A stretch of 13,965 nucleotides of DNA from Cyanothece sp. UBA12306 (GTDB taxonomy: Bacteria; Cyanobacteriota; Cyanobacteriia; Cyanobacteriales; Microcystaceae), in NCBI GenBank assembly GCA_003448685.1, contig DLXW01000293.1:1-13965 (forward strand), in the 5' to 3' direction. Of the stretch, positions 6,494-13,327 are shown piece by piece. Position 1 is the stretch's first letter. Every line of letters starts with the position of its first letter. The notes under the pieces were generated by a model. The model saw nothing but the letters and a program-made list of their open reading frames with translations. It ran no database searches and had not been told where the DNA came from. Position numbers and translations under genes: made by a program.

Positions 6494-6523
6494 TTGTCTC
6501 TATAGATTCATGTGTCATATTAA
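6494..6523 (+). promoter_or_regulatory. Candidate promoter of the glycosyltransferase gene
   Basis: TTGTCT (6494-6499), an 18-base spacer and TATTAA (6518-6523). Transcription would start about 15 bases before the TTG start codon, leaving a very short leader. It is divergent from the NTRC promoter within the same 118-bp gap. Confidence 0.35.
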
Positions 6524-6544
6524 ACTAAAAACTAACTCATCCAA

Positions 6545-7777
6545 TTGCAAACAAAATCCTTGAATCCCTTGACTAATAACCATCCCCTGAAAATTTCCCT
6601 CATTGTTAGTGACCTCTCGAGTAAAGGTGCCGGTCGTTGGGGAGGAGGAATTCGTCCCTTTTTATTAGCCCAAGCGTTACAAGAATTAGGACACCAAGTT
6701 AGGTTATTTGGCCTAGCCTACGATTCCGATACGCCACCTCTGGCTAATGAACAATTAGGTATTTTTTCTATTCCCTGTCCTTATTATGCAGGTTTAGGAG
6801 GAACCTGGAGAACTCTCAATCAATTGTTACCTGAAATCGATGGTGACATCCTCTATGCAGTAAAATTAAAACCTAGTAGCTATGGTATTGCTTTATTAAA
6901 AAAAATTTTAACGGGCCGTCCTTTAATTGTGGATATTGATGATTGGGAAATGAGTTGGTTTGGGGGAGATGATTGGCGATATAATTTTAAATTAAAAGGA
7001 TTGGTTAAAGATCTTTTTCAAGCTGATGGTGTCCTTAAACATCCTGATCATCCTTTATATTTACAGTGGATAGAAAAGTTGGTTAAGCGAGCTGATGCAA
7101 TTACTCTACATACCCAATTTATTCAAGAGCGTTTTGGCGGATTTTATATTCCTAATGGTAAAGATACTAACCTATTTAATCCTGAGAATTATGATCCCCA
7201 AAAAAGTAGAGTTAAATATAAATTAGAAAATAAAAAAATTTTGATGTTTCCAGGCGCTCCCCGTCCTTATAAAGGTGTTGAAGATGTTTTAATAGCCTTA
7301 GAAAAGTTAAATCAACCTGATTTAAGATTAGTTATAGTGGGGGGAAGTCCCTACGATGAATATGACCAAAAATTACAAGAAAAATGGGGTAAATGGTTGA
7401 TTCAATTGCCGCGATCGCCTGTTAACCAAATGCCCGAAATTGTTGCCGCAGCTCATATTATTGTTGTTCCTCAAAGAGACACTCGTGCAACCCTAGCCCA
7501 ATTTCCTTTAAAACTGACCGATGGTATGGCTATGGCTAAACCGATTTTAGCGACTAAAGTGGGAGATATTCCTGAAATTTTAGGTGATACAGGCTATTTA
7601 GTTGATGCTAATTCTCCTGAACAATTAGCCGATAAAATAGACTGGATTTTTAATAATTTTGATCGGGCTAATCTTAAAGGAAAAAAAGCGAGGGAACGTT
7701 GTATTAAAGATTATAGTATTGACTCAATGGCAACCATTTTACAGGAAGTATTACAGCCTTATCAGCACGAATTTTAG
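6545..7777 (+). CDS. GT4-family (GT-B fold) glycosyltransferase
   Basis: A 410-residue cytoplasmic or peripheral sugar transferase using a nucleotide sugar. The acceptor domain begins KISLIVSDLSSKGAGRWGGG (16-35), with the glycine-rich donor/acceptor loop. The donor domain starts near 231 with ILMFPGAPRPYKG and LRLVIVGG (260-267). The usual EX7E-type segment reads QFPLKLTDGMAMAKPI (319-334), so Gln replaces the first acid and Asp326 lies near the second, as in several GT4 subgroups with a PxKLxDxMA motif. No in-frame ATG precedes the conserved core. The upstream stop is at 6533-6535, so initiation is probably at TTG 6545 (or TTG 6560), without a clear ribosome site. The product (exopolysaccharide, lipopolysaccharide or glycolipid) cannot be told. 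It ends 13 bases before the thymidylate synthase gene and may be co-transcribed with it. Confidence 0.88.
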   Translation: MQTKSLNPLTNNHPLKISLIVSDLSSKGAGRWGGGIRPFLLAQALQELGHQVRLFGLAYDSDTPPLANEQLGIFSIPCPYYAGLGGTWRTLNQLLPEIDGDILYAVKLKPSSYGIALLKKILTGRPLIVDIDDWEMSWFGGDDWRYNFKLKGLVKDLFQADGVLKHPDHPLYLQWIEKLVKRADAITLHTQFIQERFGGFYIPNGKDTNLFNPENYDPQKSRVKYKLENKKILMFPGAPRPYKGVEDVLIALEKLNQPDLRLVIVGGSPYDEYDQKLQEKWGKWLIQLPRSPVNQMPEIVAAAHIIVVPQRDTRATLAQFPLKLTDGMAMAKPILATKVGDIPEILGDTGYLVDANSPEQLADKIDWIFNNFDRANLKGKKARERCIKDYSIDSMATILQEVLQPYQHEF

Positions 7778-7790
7778 CAGTTAAAAAACT

Positions 7791-9296
7791 ATGACTTTAG
7801 CATCATCTAATTATCAATTTACTTACACACCCCACTATAAACCAAATCAATTAATTTGTGGTTATGGACAAACCGCGATTATTACAGGATGGACAGTCAA
7901 ACAATCAGTTGCTAAACATTTAAAACCTGAAGAATATGCAGTTATTGGTAATTTATATAGTCCCACTCGAGGAATTAGCCCTTTAATTCGTAATTTATTA
8001 GCTAATCCCCATGTAAGATTTTTAGTCATTTTGCAAGCAACCAAAGAAGATAAAAATGCAGGAGGATGTCAATGTTTATTAGATTTTTTAGAGAATGGTT
8101 TTAATCAGGGAAAAAGCGATACAGGGAGAGAGAGTTGGATTATTAATTCTAAAATTACTGGTTATATTGATATTGAAATTGATGCTGATGCTTTAGAAAA
8201 TTTACGTCAGTGTTTACAAGTACAACTAGCAAAATCAATCAAAGAAGTGATCAAGATAGTTGAAGAATTAAAGGACAAAATTCTTGAACCCTGGGGAGAA
8301 CCTATAAGCTTTCCCCAAACAGAAATTACACCAACAGTTTTACCTGGCCCAAGATATGGCCATCGTCTTGAAGGGAAAACTATCGCCGAAACTTGGGTTA
8401 AAATATTGCATCGTATTAAGACAACAGGAACCATTAGACCTACAACTTATGGACAATGGCAAGAATTGATTGATTTGATGGCAATTATAACCGATGAACC
8501 CCCAGATTTTTATTTTCCAGATCCAAATTATTTACCTATTAAAAGAAAATTTTTACAAGATTATATCGGACAAATATTAGATGATGCACCTCAAAAAGAA
8601 GGAGTAAAGTATACTTATGGTCAACGCTTAAGATCTTGGTTTGGACGTGACCAAATTGAACAATTAATTAATAAATTAGCAGGAGATATTGACTCTTCAA
8701 GGGCAGTTATGTCATTATGGGATGTGGGAGATTATGAAGACAATGATAGTCCTCCTTGTCTTAATCACATTTGGGTCAGAATTGTTGAGAATGAATTATC
8801 TTTAACCGCGACATTTCGTAGTAATGATATGTTTTCTGCTTGGCCAGCAAATGCAATGGGTTTAAGATATTTACAACAATATATCAAAGATAAAATCACT
8901 AAAAAATCTAATTATAAAATAACTTTGGGACCTTTAATTATTATTAGTCAAAGCGCACACATCTATAGTGATTGTTGGGAACACGCAGATCGAGTTATTA
9001 GTACAGAATATGAGAAAATTAATCAGCAAAGAAATTTTGATGATCCCAGTGGTAGCTTTTTAATTTCAATTAAAGATAATCAGATTATGGTAGAACATAT
9101 AACCCCAGGTTCGGGAGAAGTAGTTAATTGCTATTTAGGAAAAAATGCGTGTAAGTTATATCGCGAAATTGCTTTAAATTGTCCTACTCTTCAAGTTGAA
9201 CACGCGATGTATTTAGGAACAGAATTACAAAAAGCAGAATTATGTTTACTCAAAAAAATAAATTATTTTAAACAAGATAAACCTCTCATGTTTTAA
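7791..9296 (+). CDS. Thymidylate synthase with DUF4346/MtrA-like N-terminal domain
   Basis: The 501-residue protein has two parts. Residues about 1-175 (CGYGQTAIITGW, YAVIGNLYSPTRGISPLIRN, VRFLVILQATKEDKNAGG) resemble DUF4346, related in my recollection to subunit A of methanogen tetrahydromethanopterin methyltransferase. Residues about 185-490 are ThyA-like. YGQRLRSW (276-283) matches the YGxQWR site, Ser303-Arg304 the arginine pair region, Cys323 in PPC is the nucleophile, RSND (343-346) with Asn354 matches E. coli R166-S167-D169-N177, and His390-Ile-Tyr392 matches H207/Y209. dUMP contacts are therefore retained and dTMP synthesis is expected. Usual ThyA is about 264-320 residues. The role of the first domain is unknown. 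No Shine-Dalgarno is evident. Downstream lie dUTPase and dCMP deaminase, both of which supply dUMP. Confidence 0.85.
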   Translation: MTLASSNYQFTYTPHYKPNQLICGYGQTAIITGWTVKQSVAKHLKPEEYAVIGNLYSPTRGISPLIRNLLANPHVRFLVILQATKEDKNAGGCQCLLDFLENGFNQGKSDTGRESWIINSKITGYIDIEIDADALENLRQCLQVQLAKSIKEVIKIVEELKDKILEPWGEPISFPQTEITPTVLPGPRYGHRLEGKTIAETWVKILHRIKTTGTIRPTTYGQWQELIDLMAIITDEPPDFYFPDPNYLPIKRKFLQDYIGQILDDAPQKEGVKYTYGQRLRSWFGRDQIEQLINKLAGDIDSSRAVMSLWDVGDYEDNDSPPCLNHIWVRIVENELSLTATFRSNDMFSAWPANAMGLRYLQQYIKDKITKKSNYKITLGPLIIISQSAHIYSDCWEHADRVISTEYEKINQQRNFDDPSGSFLISIKDNQIMVEHITPGSGEVVNCYLGKNACKLYREIALNCPTLQVEHAMYLGTELQKAELCLLKKINYFKQDKPLMF

Positions 9297-9326
9297 TTGA
9301 AAAAACTTAATAGATTATGATATAAT
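9297..9326 (+). promoter_or_regulatory. Promoter upstream of the DUF29-dut-dCMP deaminase genes
   Basis: TTGAAA (9297-9302), an 18-base spacer and a perfect TATAAT (9321-9326). Transcription would start near 9333, leaving about 26 bases of leader before the ATG at 9359. The -35 starts directly after the thymidylate synthase stop, so the three following genes can be expressed separately from it. Confidence 0.6.
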
Positions 9327-9358
9327 TCATGTTAGTAGTAAAAAAATAACTTTAAAAA

Positions 9359-9808
9359 ATGAAAATAACAGCAGCAAAAACCCTTTATAAAAGTGACTTT
9401 AATCTATGGTTAGAGGAAAACATCAAGTGTCTCAAGCAAAAAAAATTAGATCAATTAGATATTGATAACTTAATTGAAGAGATGGAAGCAATGGGAAGAA
9501 GTGAAAAAAAAGCATTTCGCAGTAACCTAGAACAATTATTAATGCACCTTCTCAAATGGAAATATCAACCCAATAAACGTTCAGGAAGTTGGGAACGTTC
9601 TATACTTGAACACCGAAATGGAATTTTAGAAGACTTAGAAGACAGTCCGAGTTTAAAACCCTACTTTGATCAAGTTTTTGATAAGTGTTATCAAAATTCT
9701 AGAAAATATGCGAAAGCAGAAACTCTTTTAAATCTTGATATCTTTCCTGATGTTTGTCCCTTTACTAGGACTCAAATTTTAACACCTGATTATCTGCCTA
9801 AAAGTTAA
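9359..9808 (+). CDS. DUF29 family protein
   Basis: This 149-residue protein fits DUF29, a family expanded in cyanobacteria and of unknown function. The family pattern is visible: LYKSDFNLWLEENIKCLKQK (9-28), DIDNLIEEMEAMGRSEKKA (35-53), the LEQLLMHLLKWKYQP block (57-71), a SGSWERSILEHRNGI segment (75-89), and the C-terminal YAKAETLL...FPDVCPFT. It is predicted to be soluble and all helical, with no signal peptide. The ATG at 9359 is preceded by a good promoter but no obvious ribosome site. It sits between thymidylate synthase and dUTPase. DUF29 genes are often scattered singletons, so the position may be incidental. Confidence 0.88.
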   Translation: MKITAAKTLYKSDFNLWLEENIKCLKQKKLDQLDIDNLIEEMEAMGRSEKKAFRSNLEQLLMHLLKWKYQPNKRSGSWERSILEHRNGILEDLEDSPSLKPYFDQVFDKCYQNSRKYAKAETLLNLDIFPDVCPFTRTQILTPDYLPKS

Positions 9809-9885
9809 AAAAATAACCATTTATTTCAAAAAATATGACTATTTCTAAGTGACGAAGATATAAAAAGAGAACTAATTATCAAAAA

Positions 9886-10314
9886 ATGAAACTAAAAATT
9901 ACTAAATTAAACGAAAAAGCAATTATCCCTAAATATGAACATAATAATGATTCAGGACTAGATTTAATATCCATAGAAAATGTAGAAATTAAATCAGGAG
10001 AAAGTAAATTAGTTAAAACAGGAATTTCTATCGAATTACCTCCCAATACTGAAGCACAAATACGTCCTAGAAGTGGACTAGCATTAAAGCATCAAATCAC
10101 CGTTTTAAACACACCAGGAACTATTGATGAGGGATATCGAGGAGAAATTGGGGTTATTTTAATCAACCATAGTCAAACATCCTTTAAAGTAACACAAGGA
10201 ATGAGAATTGCTCAAATGGTAATTGCTCCGGTTATTCGCGTTACCATTGAAGAAGTAGACACCTTAAGTGAGACAATTAGGGGTAGTGGAGGGTTTGGAT
10301 CAACAGGAGTTTAA
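9886..10314 (+). CDS. dut: dUTP diphosphatase (trimeric dUTPase)
   Basis: The enzyme hydrolyses dUTP to dUMP and pyrophosphate, keeping uracil out of DNA and feeding dTMP synthesis. All five motifs of the homotrimeric family are present in 142 residues: SGLDL (23-27), RPRSGLA (60-66), [13 protein letters not shown] with catalytic Asp81 (78-90), RIAQMVIAP (107-115), and the C-terminal P-loop-like [10 protein letters not shown] (132-141) that closes over the active site. Its TAA shares one base with the ATG of the dCMP deaminase gene (TAATG), so translation is probably coupled. It lies 77 bases after the DUF29 gene with no clear terminator between them. Confidence 0.96.
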   Translation: MKLKITKLNEKAIIPKYEHNNDSGLDLISIENVEIKSGESKLVKTGISIELPPNTEAQIRPRSGLALKHQITVLNTPGTIDEGYRGEIGVILINHSQTSFKVTQGMRIAQMVIAPVIRVTIEEVDTLSETIRGSGGFGSTGV

Positions 10315-10850
10315 TGCTATCATCAGAAAAAGAAAGGCCAACCTGGGATGAATACTTTTTAATGATCGCTAAACTCGCAGCGACGAGGTCAACCTGCTTG
10401 GCGTTCCCCGTTGGTGCAGTAATTGTCAAAGATCGCCAAGTATTAGCTACAGGATATAACGGTTCTCCATCAGGATCAGTCCATTGTACAGCCCAAGGAT
10501 TTTGTTACCCTGAACTAAGTAGTTGTGACGCTTCTAGTAGTTTACCATCCCGTGCTGTTCATGCAGAAGCCAATGCGATCGCCCAAGCAGCTAAACACGG
10601 AATTTCTACTGAAGGGGCAATTATTTACGTTACCTTAGAACCCTGTGTTTCTTGTCTCAAATTAGTCATTTCTGCTGGAATTAAACAAGTTTTTTTTGAA
10701 ACTAACTTTAATAGTGGAGAAAAACTATTAGTTAGAGACTCTTTTATTAAAGATGGTTTAGTTAATTTGACCAAAATTAGTCTATCGGAAGCAACCGCTA
10801 AACGCGCTTCTTTATTCCTCTTAAATCCCACTTCAATACCAGAAAGTTAA
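10314..10850 (+). CDS. dCMP deaminase (deoxycytidylate deaminase)
   Basis: A zinc enzyme that deaminates dCMP to dUMP. The 178 residues begin with RPTWDEYFLMIAKLAATRST (8-27), a typical dCMP deaminase N-terminus, followed by VGAVIVKD, LATGYNGSPSG (44-54, substrate loop), the zinc/catalytic HAEANAI (83-89, Glu85 as proton shuttle), and PCVSC (110-114, Cys111 and Cys114 as zinc ligands). It overlaps dut by one base. With dut it gives two routes to dUMP, the substrate of the thymidylate synthase upstream, which argues for a functional dTMP cluster. The residues after 150 are variable in the family. Confidence 0.93.
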   Translation: MLSSEKERPTWDEYFLMIAKLAATRSTCLAFPVGAVIVKDRQVLATGYNGSPSGSVHCTAQGFCYPELSSCDASSSLPSRAVHAEANAIAQAAKHGISTEGAIIYVTLEPCVSCLKLVISAGIKQVFFETNFNSGEKLLVRDSFIKDGLVNLTKISLSEATAKRASLFLLNPTSIPES

Positions 10851-10900
10851 GGAAGTCTCCAAGTCAGAAGTTCCTCAGGATAGTTAAATAGATTTAAGTA

Positions 10901-10935
10901 TTAACTATTAACTATTAACTATTAACTATTAACTA
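10901..10935. repeat. Heptanucleotide tandem repeat (TTAACTA)x5
   Basis: Five perfect tandem copies of TTAACTA, the class of short tandemly repeated (STRR) heptamers known from cyanobacteria. The tract lies between convergent genes, and its right part forms the last codons and stop of the minus-strand cyclotransferase-like gene. Confidence 0.95.
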
Positions 10936-11533
10936 TTCCCTGTTTTAATTGAAGCTGCTGCATATGATTAAATAACCACCAGCAATATTCCTCAGATAAA
11001 CCACAGGTAATAGCGCCGCGCAAAACCACATTAAAATACCAATCATTAGGGGCTAATTCTCGAGGTAATTTTTCCACTACAACATAGGTTCGTACATCAT
11101 GATAAAACTTACCCCCACTATACACCTTGATATATTCGTGACGATAACCATTACGAGGAACTTCCTCCCTAACATCCAAAGCCTCACTAAATCGCCAAGG
11201 GAGATGGTATAGTACCCCTTCAACCTGAGAATTGAGATCGCGAACTACATCCAACGCACCACAATTTCGCCTGATAGAACGACGATAAAAACCTAAACGA
11301 TAACCCTTAAGGATCGCCTTTCCTACAACATATTGATGGGTATTTTCTCCAAAAGTCCGTTTTAAATCTACTGGACACATACAAGAACCGTAGGCAAAAT
11401 AATAAAATGAAGGTTCTGATTTTCCTTGAGGCTGCCAATGACTTCCCTGATGAGGGGAATAAGTCATAGTATTATTTAACTCAGGGAGAGTCAATAGTCG
11501 ATTTTGGTTTTGGGGTTTGGGGGAGAACTTCAT
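10922..11533 (-). CDS. Gamma-glutamylcyclotransferase-like protein
   Basis: The protein belongs to the GGCT/AIG2-like fold: the substrate-binding loop YFAYGSCM (45-52), KGYRLGFYRRS (76-86), GVLYHLPW (106-113) and the LDVREEVPRNGYRHEYI stretch (119-135), where Glu123 or Glu124 would be the catalytic acid. Family members release 5-oxoproline from gamma-glutamyl amines or peptides, but the substrate here is unknown. The ATG at 11533 gives 203 residues with a 40-residue non-conserved leader. The ATG at 11467 (MTYSPHQG) is an alternative, and neither has a good ribosome site. The last residues, VNS and the stop, are encoded by the TTAACTA tract, so the C-terminus was reshaped by repeat expansion. 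It is convergent with the dCMP deaminase gene. Confidence 0.8.
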   Translation of the reverse strand: MKFSPKPQNQNRLLTLPELNNTMTYSPHQGSHWQPQGKSEPSFYYFAYGSCMCPVDLKRTFGENTHQYVVGKAILKGYRLGFYRRSIRRNCGALDVVRDLNSQVEGVLYHLPWRFSEALDVREEVPRNGYRHEYIKVYSGGKFYHDVRTYVVVEKLPRELAPNDWYFNVVLRGAITCGLSEEYCWWLFNHMQQLQLKQGIVNS

Positions 11534-11573
11534 TTTAAGTATAGAAAATCAATAATTAAGTGGACTCAAGGAA

Positions 11574-11587
11574 GTCAGAAGTCAGAA
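11574..11587. repeat. Heptamer GTCAGAA in two tandem copies
   Basis: Two perfect tandem GTCAGAA units, with a further partial GT after them. A single unit occurs at 10863-10869 on the other side of the cyclotransferase-like gene, suggesting that STRR-type sequence flanks this gene on both sides. The rest of 11534-11702 shows no gene. Confidence 0.6.
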
Positions 11588-11702
11588 GTGGTAAAAATTA
11601 TCTATAAATTTCCACTTAAAATATACTTAACCAATCTTTCAGTAATAAACTTTAATTACATTTTTTATATCTTAAAAAAAGGTTGATCAATATAACAATT
11701 AA

Positions 11703-12344
11703 TTATACATTATCAAAACTATCTGCCAATTTCTCAGCGATACCTTCGATCCAATTTTCATCCTGTTTAGTATAGCTACGAGGAACATTTGCCCCTAAAA
11801 TCATAACCCCTTCTTTGCCCATCGGTTGACAGATTACTCCTTGGGTATTTTCGGGAAGATAATCAAATTCTACGCGCCCTGGATAGAGGGACAAATTAAC
11901 CAAATAAACAGGCTTTTGCGTAGCTAAAACCCTTTCTAGAATTTTTCCTGGGGTTACTTGACGGTTTTTGCCTAGAATTCCTCGCCTCAACACCACCTTT
12001 CCTTGATAATAGACCACTAAAGATTTAGTCACGGTATTGGTTAATACTAAATGGGAAGCCCAAGCCAGTTCTTTTTTGACTTCATCGGTTAAGTCTGTAG
12101 AAAATTCCAGCCCTTCTTCCCCTATGAGGGTAACAGCATCAGGCGATCGCGGTTGAACCTGTTGCCAAATTAATCCAATCAAAATCAGTACCCCACTCAA
12201 AATCACTCCCACCACATCAGAACGCGCTTGAGACTCGGTTAATTGTAAGGTAGTAAAACGGTTAATTAGGAGTAAAACTCCTCCTATTCCTCCGGCAAAA
12301 AAAGGCAGTAAACGTAAAATTCCATTAGGATCTGATTGTGCCAT
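11703..12344 (-). CDS. Cofactor assembly of complex C subunit B (CCB-type)
   Basis: This 213-residue membrane protein matches the cyanobacterial/plastid CCB family, which helps attach haem ci covalently to cytochrome b6 on the stromal/cytoplasmic side of the cytochrome b6f complex. Two membrane helices are evident, about 10-29 (ILRLLPFFAGGIGGVLLLIN) and 43-62 (DVVGVILSGVLILIGLIWQQ). A soluble domain follows, with VTLIGEEGLEF, a VLTNTVTKSLVVYYQG strand region, LSLYPGRVEFDYLPENTQGV and a final GANVPRSYTKQDENWI...LADS. Family recognition is from memory of conserved blocks. The start ATG has no Shine-Dalgarno. It is a core photosynthesis gene, unlike the restriction-modification genes beside it, from which it is separated by 58 bases. 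Confidence 0.85.
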   Translation of the reverse strand: MAQSDPNGILRLLPFFAGGIGGVLLLINRFTTLQLTESQARSDVVGVILSGVLILIGLIWQQVQPRSPDAVTLIGEEGLEFSTDLTDEVKKELAWASHLVLTNTVTKSLVVYYQGKVVLRRGILGKNRQVTPGKILERVLATQKPVYLVNLSLYPGRVEFDYLPENTQGVICQPMGKEGVMILGANVPRSYTKQDENWIEGIAEKLADSFDNV

Positions 12345-12354
12345 TTTCTAAATT

Positions 12355-12383
12355 TATTGATCTTAATAATCCAATTCAGTCAA
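12355..12383 (-). promoter_or_regulatory. Candidate promoter of the CCB gene
   Basis: On the minus strand TTGACT, a 17-base spacer and TCAATA, ending about 10 bases before the ATG. The -10 match is poor and the leader would be almost absent, so this is tentative. Confidence 0.22.
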
Positions 12384-12402
12384 GGTAAAAGCTAACATGA
12401 AT

Positions 12403-12999
12403 TTAATTTAAAGCTCTTCCATCTGTTCCTTTAAAAATACGAGGAACCTTTTCTGAAGTCCCGTCATGTTCAATCTCAATGATAGCTAAAACTCCTTGAT
12501 CAGTAGCAACATTGCGCCAGAGAGTAAAATAAGGTTCAAGTTCTCGAAAGTTACCGATACGATCAGTTAACCAGTTATACATTTTCCTTGATGGAACTAT
12601 TAGTATTCCCCCAACAATTACTTTTTCAAGTAACCCAATTGCAATTTTATTCAATGCTCTATGACTTGAAGAAATGTTACCGGTTTCCCATTCAACAACA
12701 AACAGTTTTTGAGCAGAAATAATTTTGACTGCGTCCACGGGGCCAGGTTTCGCATTAGCTACAATACTCATTCGTTTTTCTCGTACCCAACCATAATTGT
12801 ATAAGGCCGTCATAAAACCTTCTTTAATGGGTTTAACTCCATTGCCTTTTTTTTCAGGATAAAGAATAAATTGATCACTCCCTGGCGGCCAACGAACTGC
12901 ATCAATCGCATTATAAACCTCTTTAAGGATTTGGTTAAATTCCTCTGACTGTGCAAACTGTCCCTTTCTAATCAAAAATTCAGTTTTGTTGATCTTCAT
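12403..12999 (-). CDS. Type II restriction endonuclease, BglII/BamHI-like
   Basis: From the ATG at 12999 this is 198 residues. The centre carries a PD-(D/E)xK variant: Asp89 in PGPVDAV, then Glu103-Trp-Glu105 in FVVEWETGNISSSHRALNKI (100-119), the acidic D...ExE arrangement used by BamHI (ExE) and, as ExQ, by BglII/BstYI. The length is close to these enzymes (about 200-223). It is expected to cut unmodified DNA, possibly at a GATC-centred site, but the site cannot be read from sequence. A longer frame opens at 13044. I chose 12999 because GGAAG lies 9 bases upstream and the start nests within the end of the controller gene (20-base overlap), giving coupled C-then-R expression. Context (controller plus divergent methyltransferase) strongly supports the call. 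Confidence 0.83.
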   Translation of the reverse strand: MKINKTEFLIRKGQFAQSEEFNQILKEVYNAIDAVRWPPGSDQFILYPEKKGNGVKPIKEGFMTALYNYGWVREKRMSIVANAKPGPVDAVKIISAQKLFVVEWETGNISSSHRALNKIAIGLLEKVIVGGILIVPSRKMYNWLTDRIGNFRELEPYFTLWRNVATDQGVLAIIEIEHDGTSEKVPRIFKGTDGRALN

Positions 13000-13216
13000 G
13001 GAGTATGTCTTCCACTTCCGCAACAATAGATGCAGCAGAGACATTAAGAGCTTCTGCTAATTTGATAATGGTTGATATAGTTGGTTGTCTAAGTCCACTT
13101 TCAAGACGAGAAATAAATGTTCTATCAAGTCCACTACTAGAGGAAAGTTCTTCTTGTGAAAGTCCTTTGGACTTCCTGAGACGCTGAACAACTTTACCGA
13201 ATGCTTTTTCAGGCAT
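12980..13216 (-). CDS. XRE-family controller (C) protein of the restriction-modification system
   Basis: The 78 residues are the normal size for C proteins. The helix-turn-helix core spans about 8-60: VVQRLRKSKGLSQEELSSSS, then GLDRTFISRLESGLRQPTIS and KLAEALNVS. The LDRTFISRLESGxRxP pattern is typical of controllers that dimerise on C-box operators and activate their own and the endonuclease gene while limiting the methyltransferase. GGAGG lies 11 bases before the ATG. It overlaps the endonuclease start by 20 bases. The 18-bp palindrome at 13266-13283 is its likely operator. A generic XRE repressor is the alternative, but the context favours a C protein. Confidence 0.88.
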   Translation of the reverse strand: MPEKAFGKVVQRLRKSKGLSQEELSSSSGLDRTFISRLESGLRQPTISTIIKLAEALNVSAASIVAEVEDILHEDQQN

Positions 13217-13238
13217 TACTATAATATCCTCCAGCTAG

Positions 13239-13283
13239 AGCCTATCTTACTTGACAAAATAGTGCTGTAGCCTATAGGCTACA
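13239..13283. promoter_or_regulatory. Putative C-protein operator region with 18-bp palindrome
   Basis: TGTAGCCTATAGGCTACA (13266-13283) is a perfect 18-bp palindrome. The same AGCCTAT half-site recurs at 13239-13245, exactly 30 bp from the copy at 13269-13275, about three helical turns. The palindrome covers the methyltransferase -10 and lies where the -35 of a leftward controller promoter would be (TAAGAT as -10, minus strand 13244-13249, with a poor GGCTAC -35). This is the layout expected for a controller that represses the methyltransferase and activates itself. Binding is inference. Confidence 0.65.
13251..13278 (+). promoter_or_regulatory. Promoter of the methyltransferase gene
   Basis: A perfect TTGACA (13251-13256), a 16-base spacer and TATAGG (13273-13278). 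The -10 is embedded in the palindrome, so a bound dimer would block polymerase. The leader would be about 45 bases. Confidence 0.6.
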
Positions 13284-13314
13284 AAAAGAAACTGAGTTTT
13301 TATTAGTACAGTAG

Positions 13315-13319
13315 AGGAG
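13315..13319 (+). promoter_or_regulatory. Ribosome binding site AGGAG of the methyltransferase
   Basis: AGGAG 8 bases before the ATG at 13328. It supports that start, and so includes the HTH-like N-terminal extension in the protein. Confidence 0.7.
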
Positions 13320-13327
13320 AATTTATT

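Noticed and set aside
3207..8636. Four AGATCT sites noticed by eye (in 3200-3215, 6140-6155, 7005-7015, 8628-8640) as a clue to the endonuclease specificity
   Set aside because: A methylated host need not avoid its own site, and counts in one small window say nothing reliable about specificity.
10901..10935. Possible CRISPR array
   Set aside because: The repeats are seven bases with no spacers and no cas genes nearby; this is a simple tandem heptamer tract.
11504..11686. Open plus-strand frame of 60 codons in the gap beside the cyclotransferase-like gene
   Set aside because: It overlaps that gene's start and the GTCAGAA repeats, is very AT-rich and resembles no protein I know.
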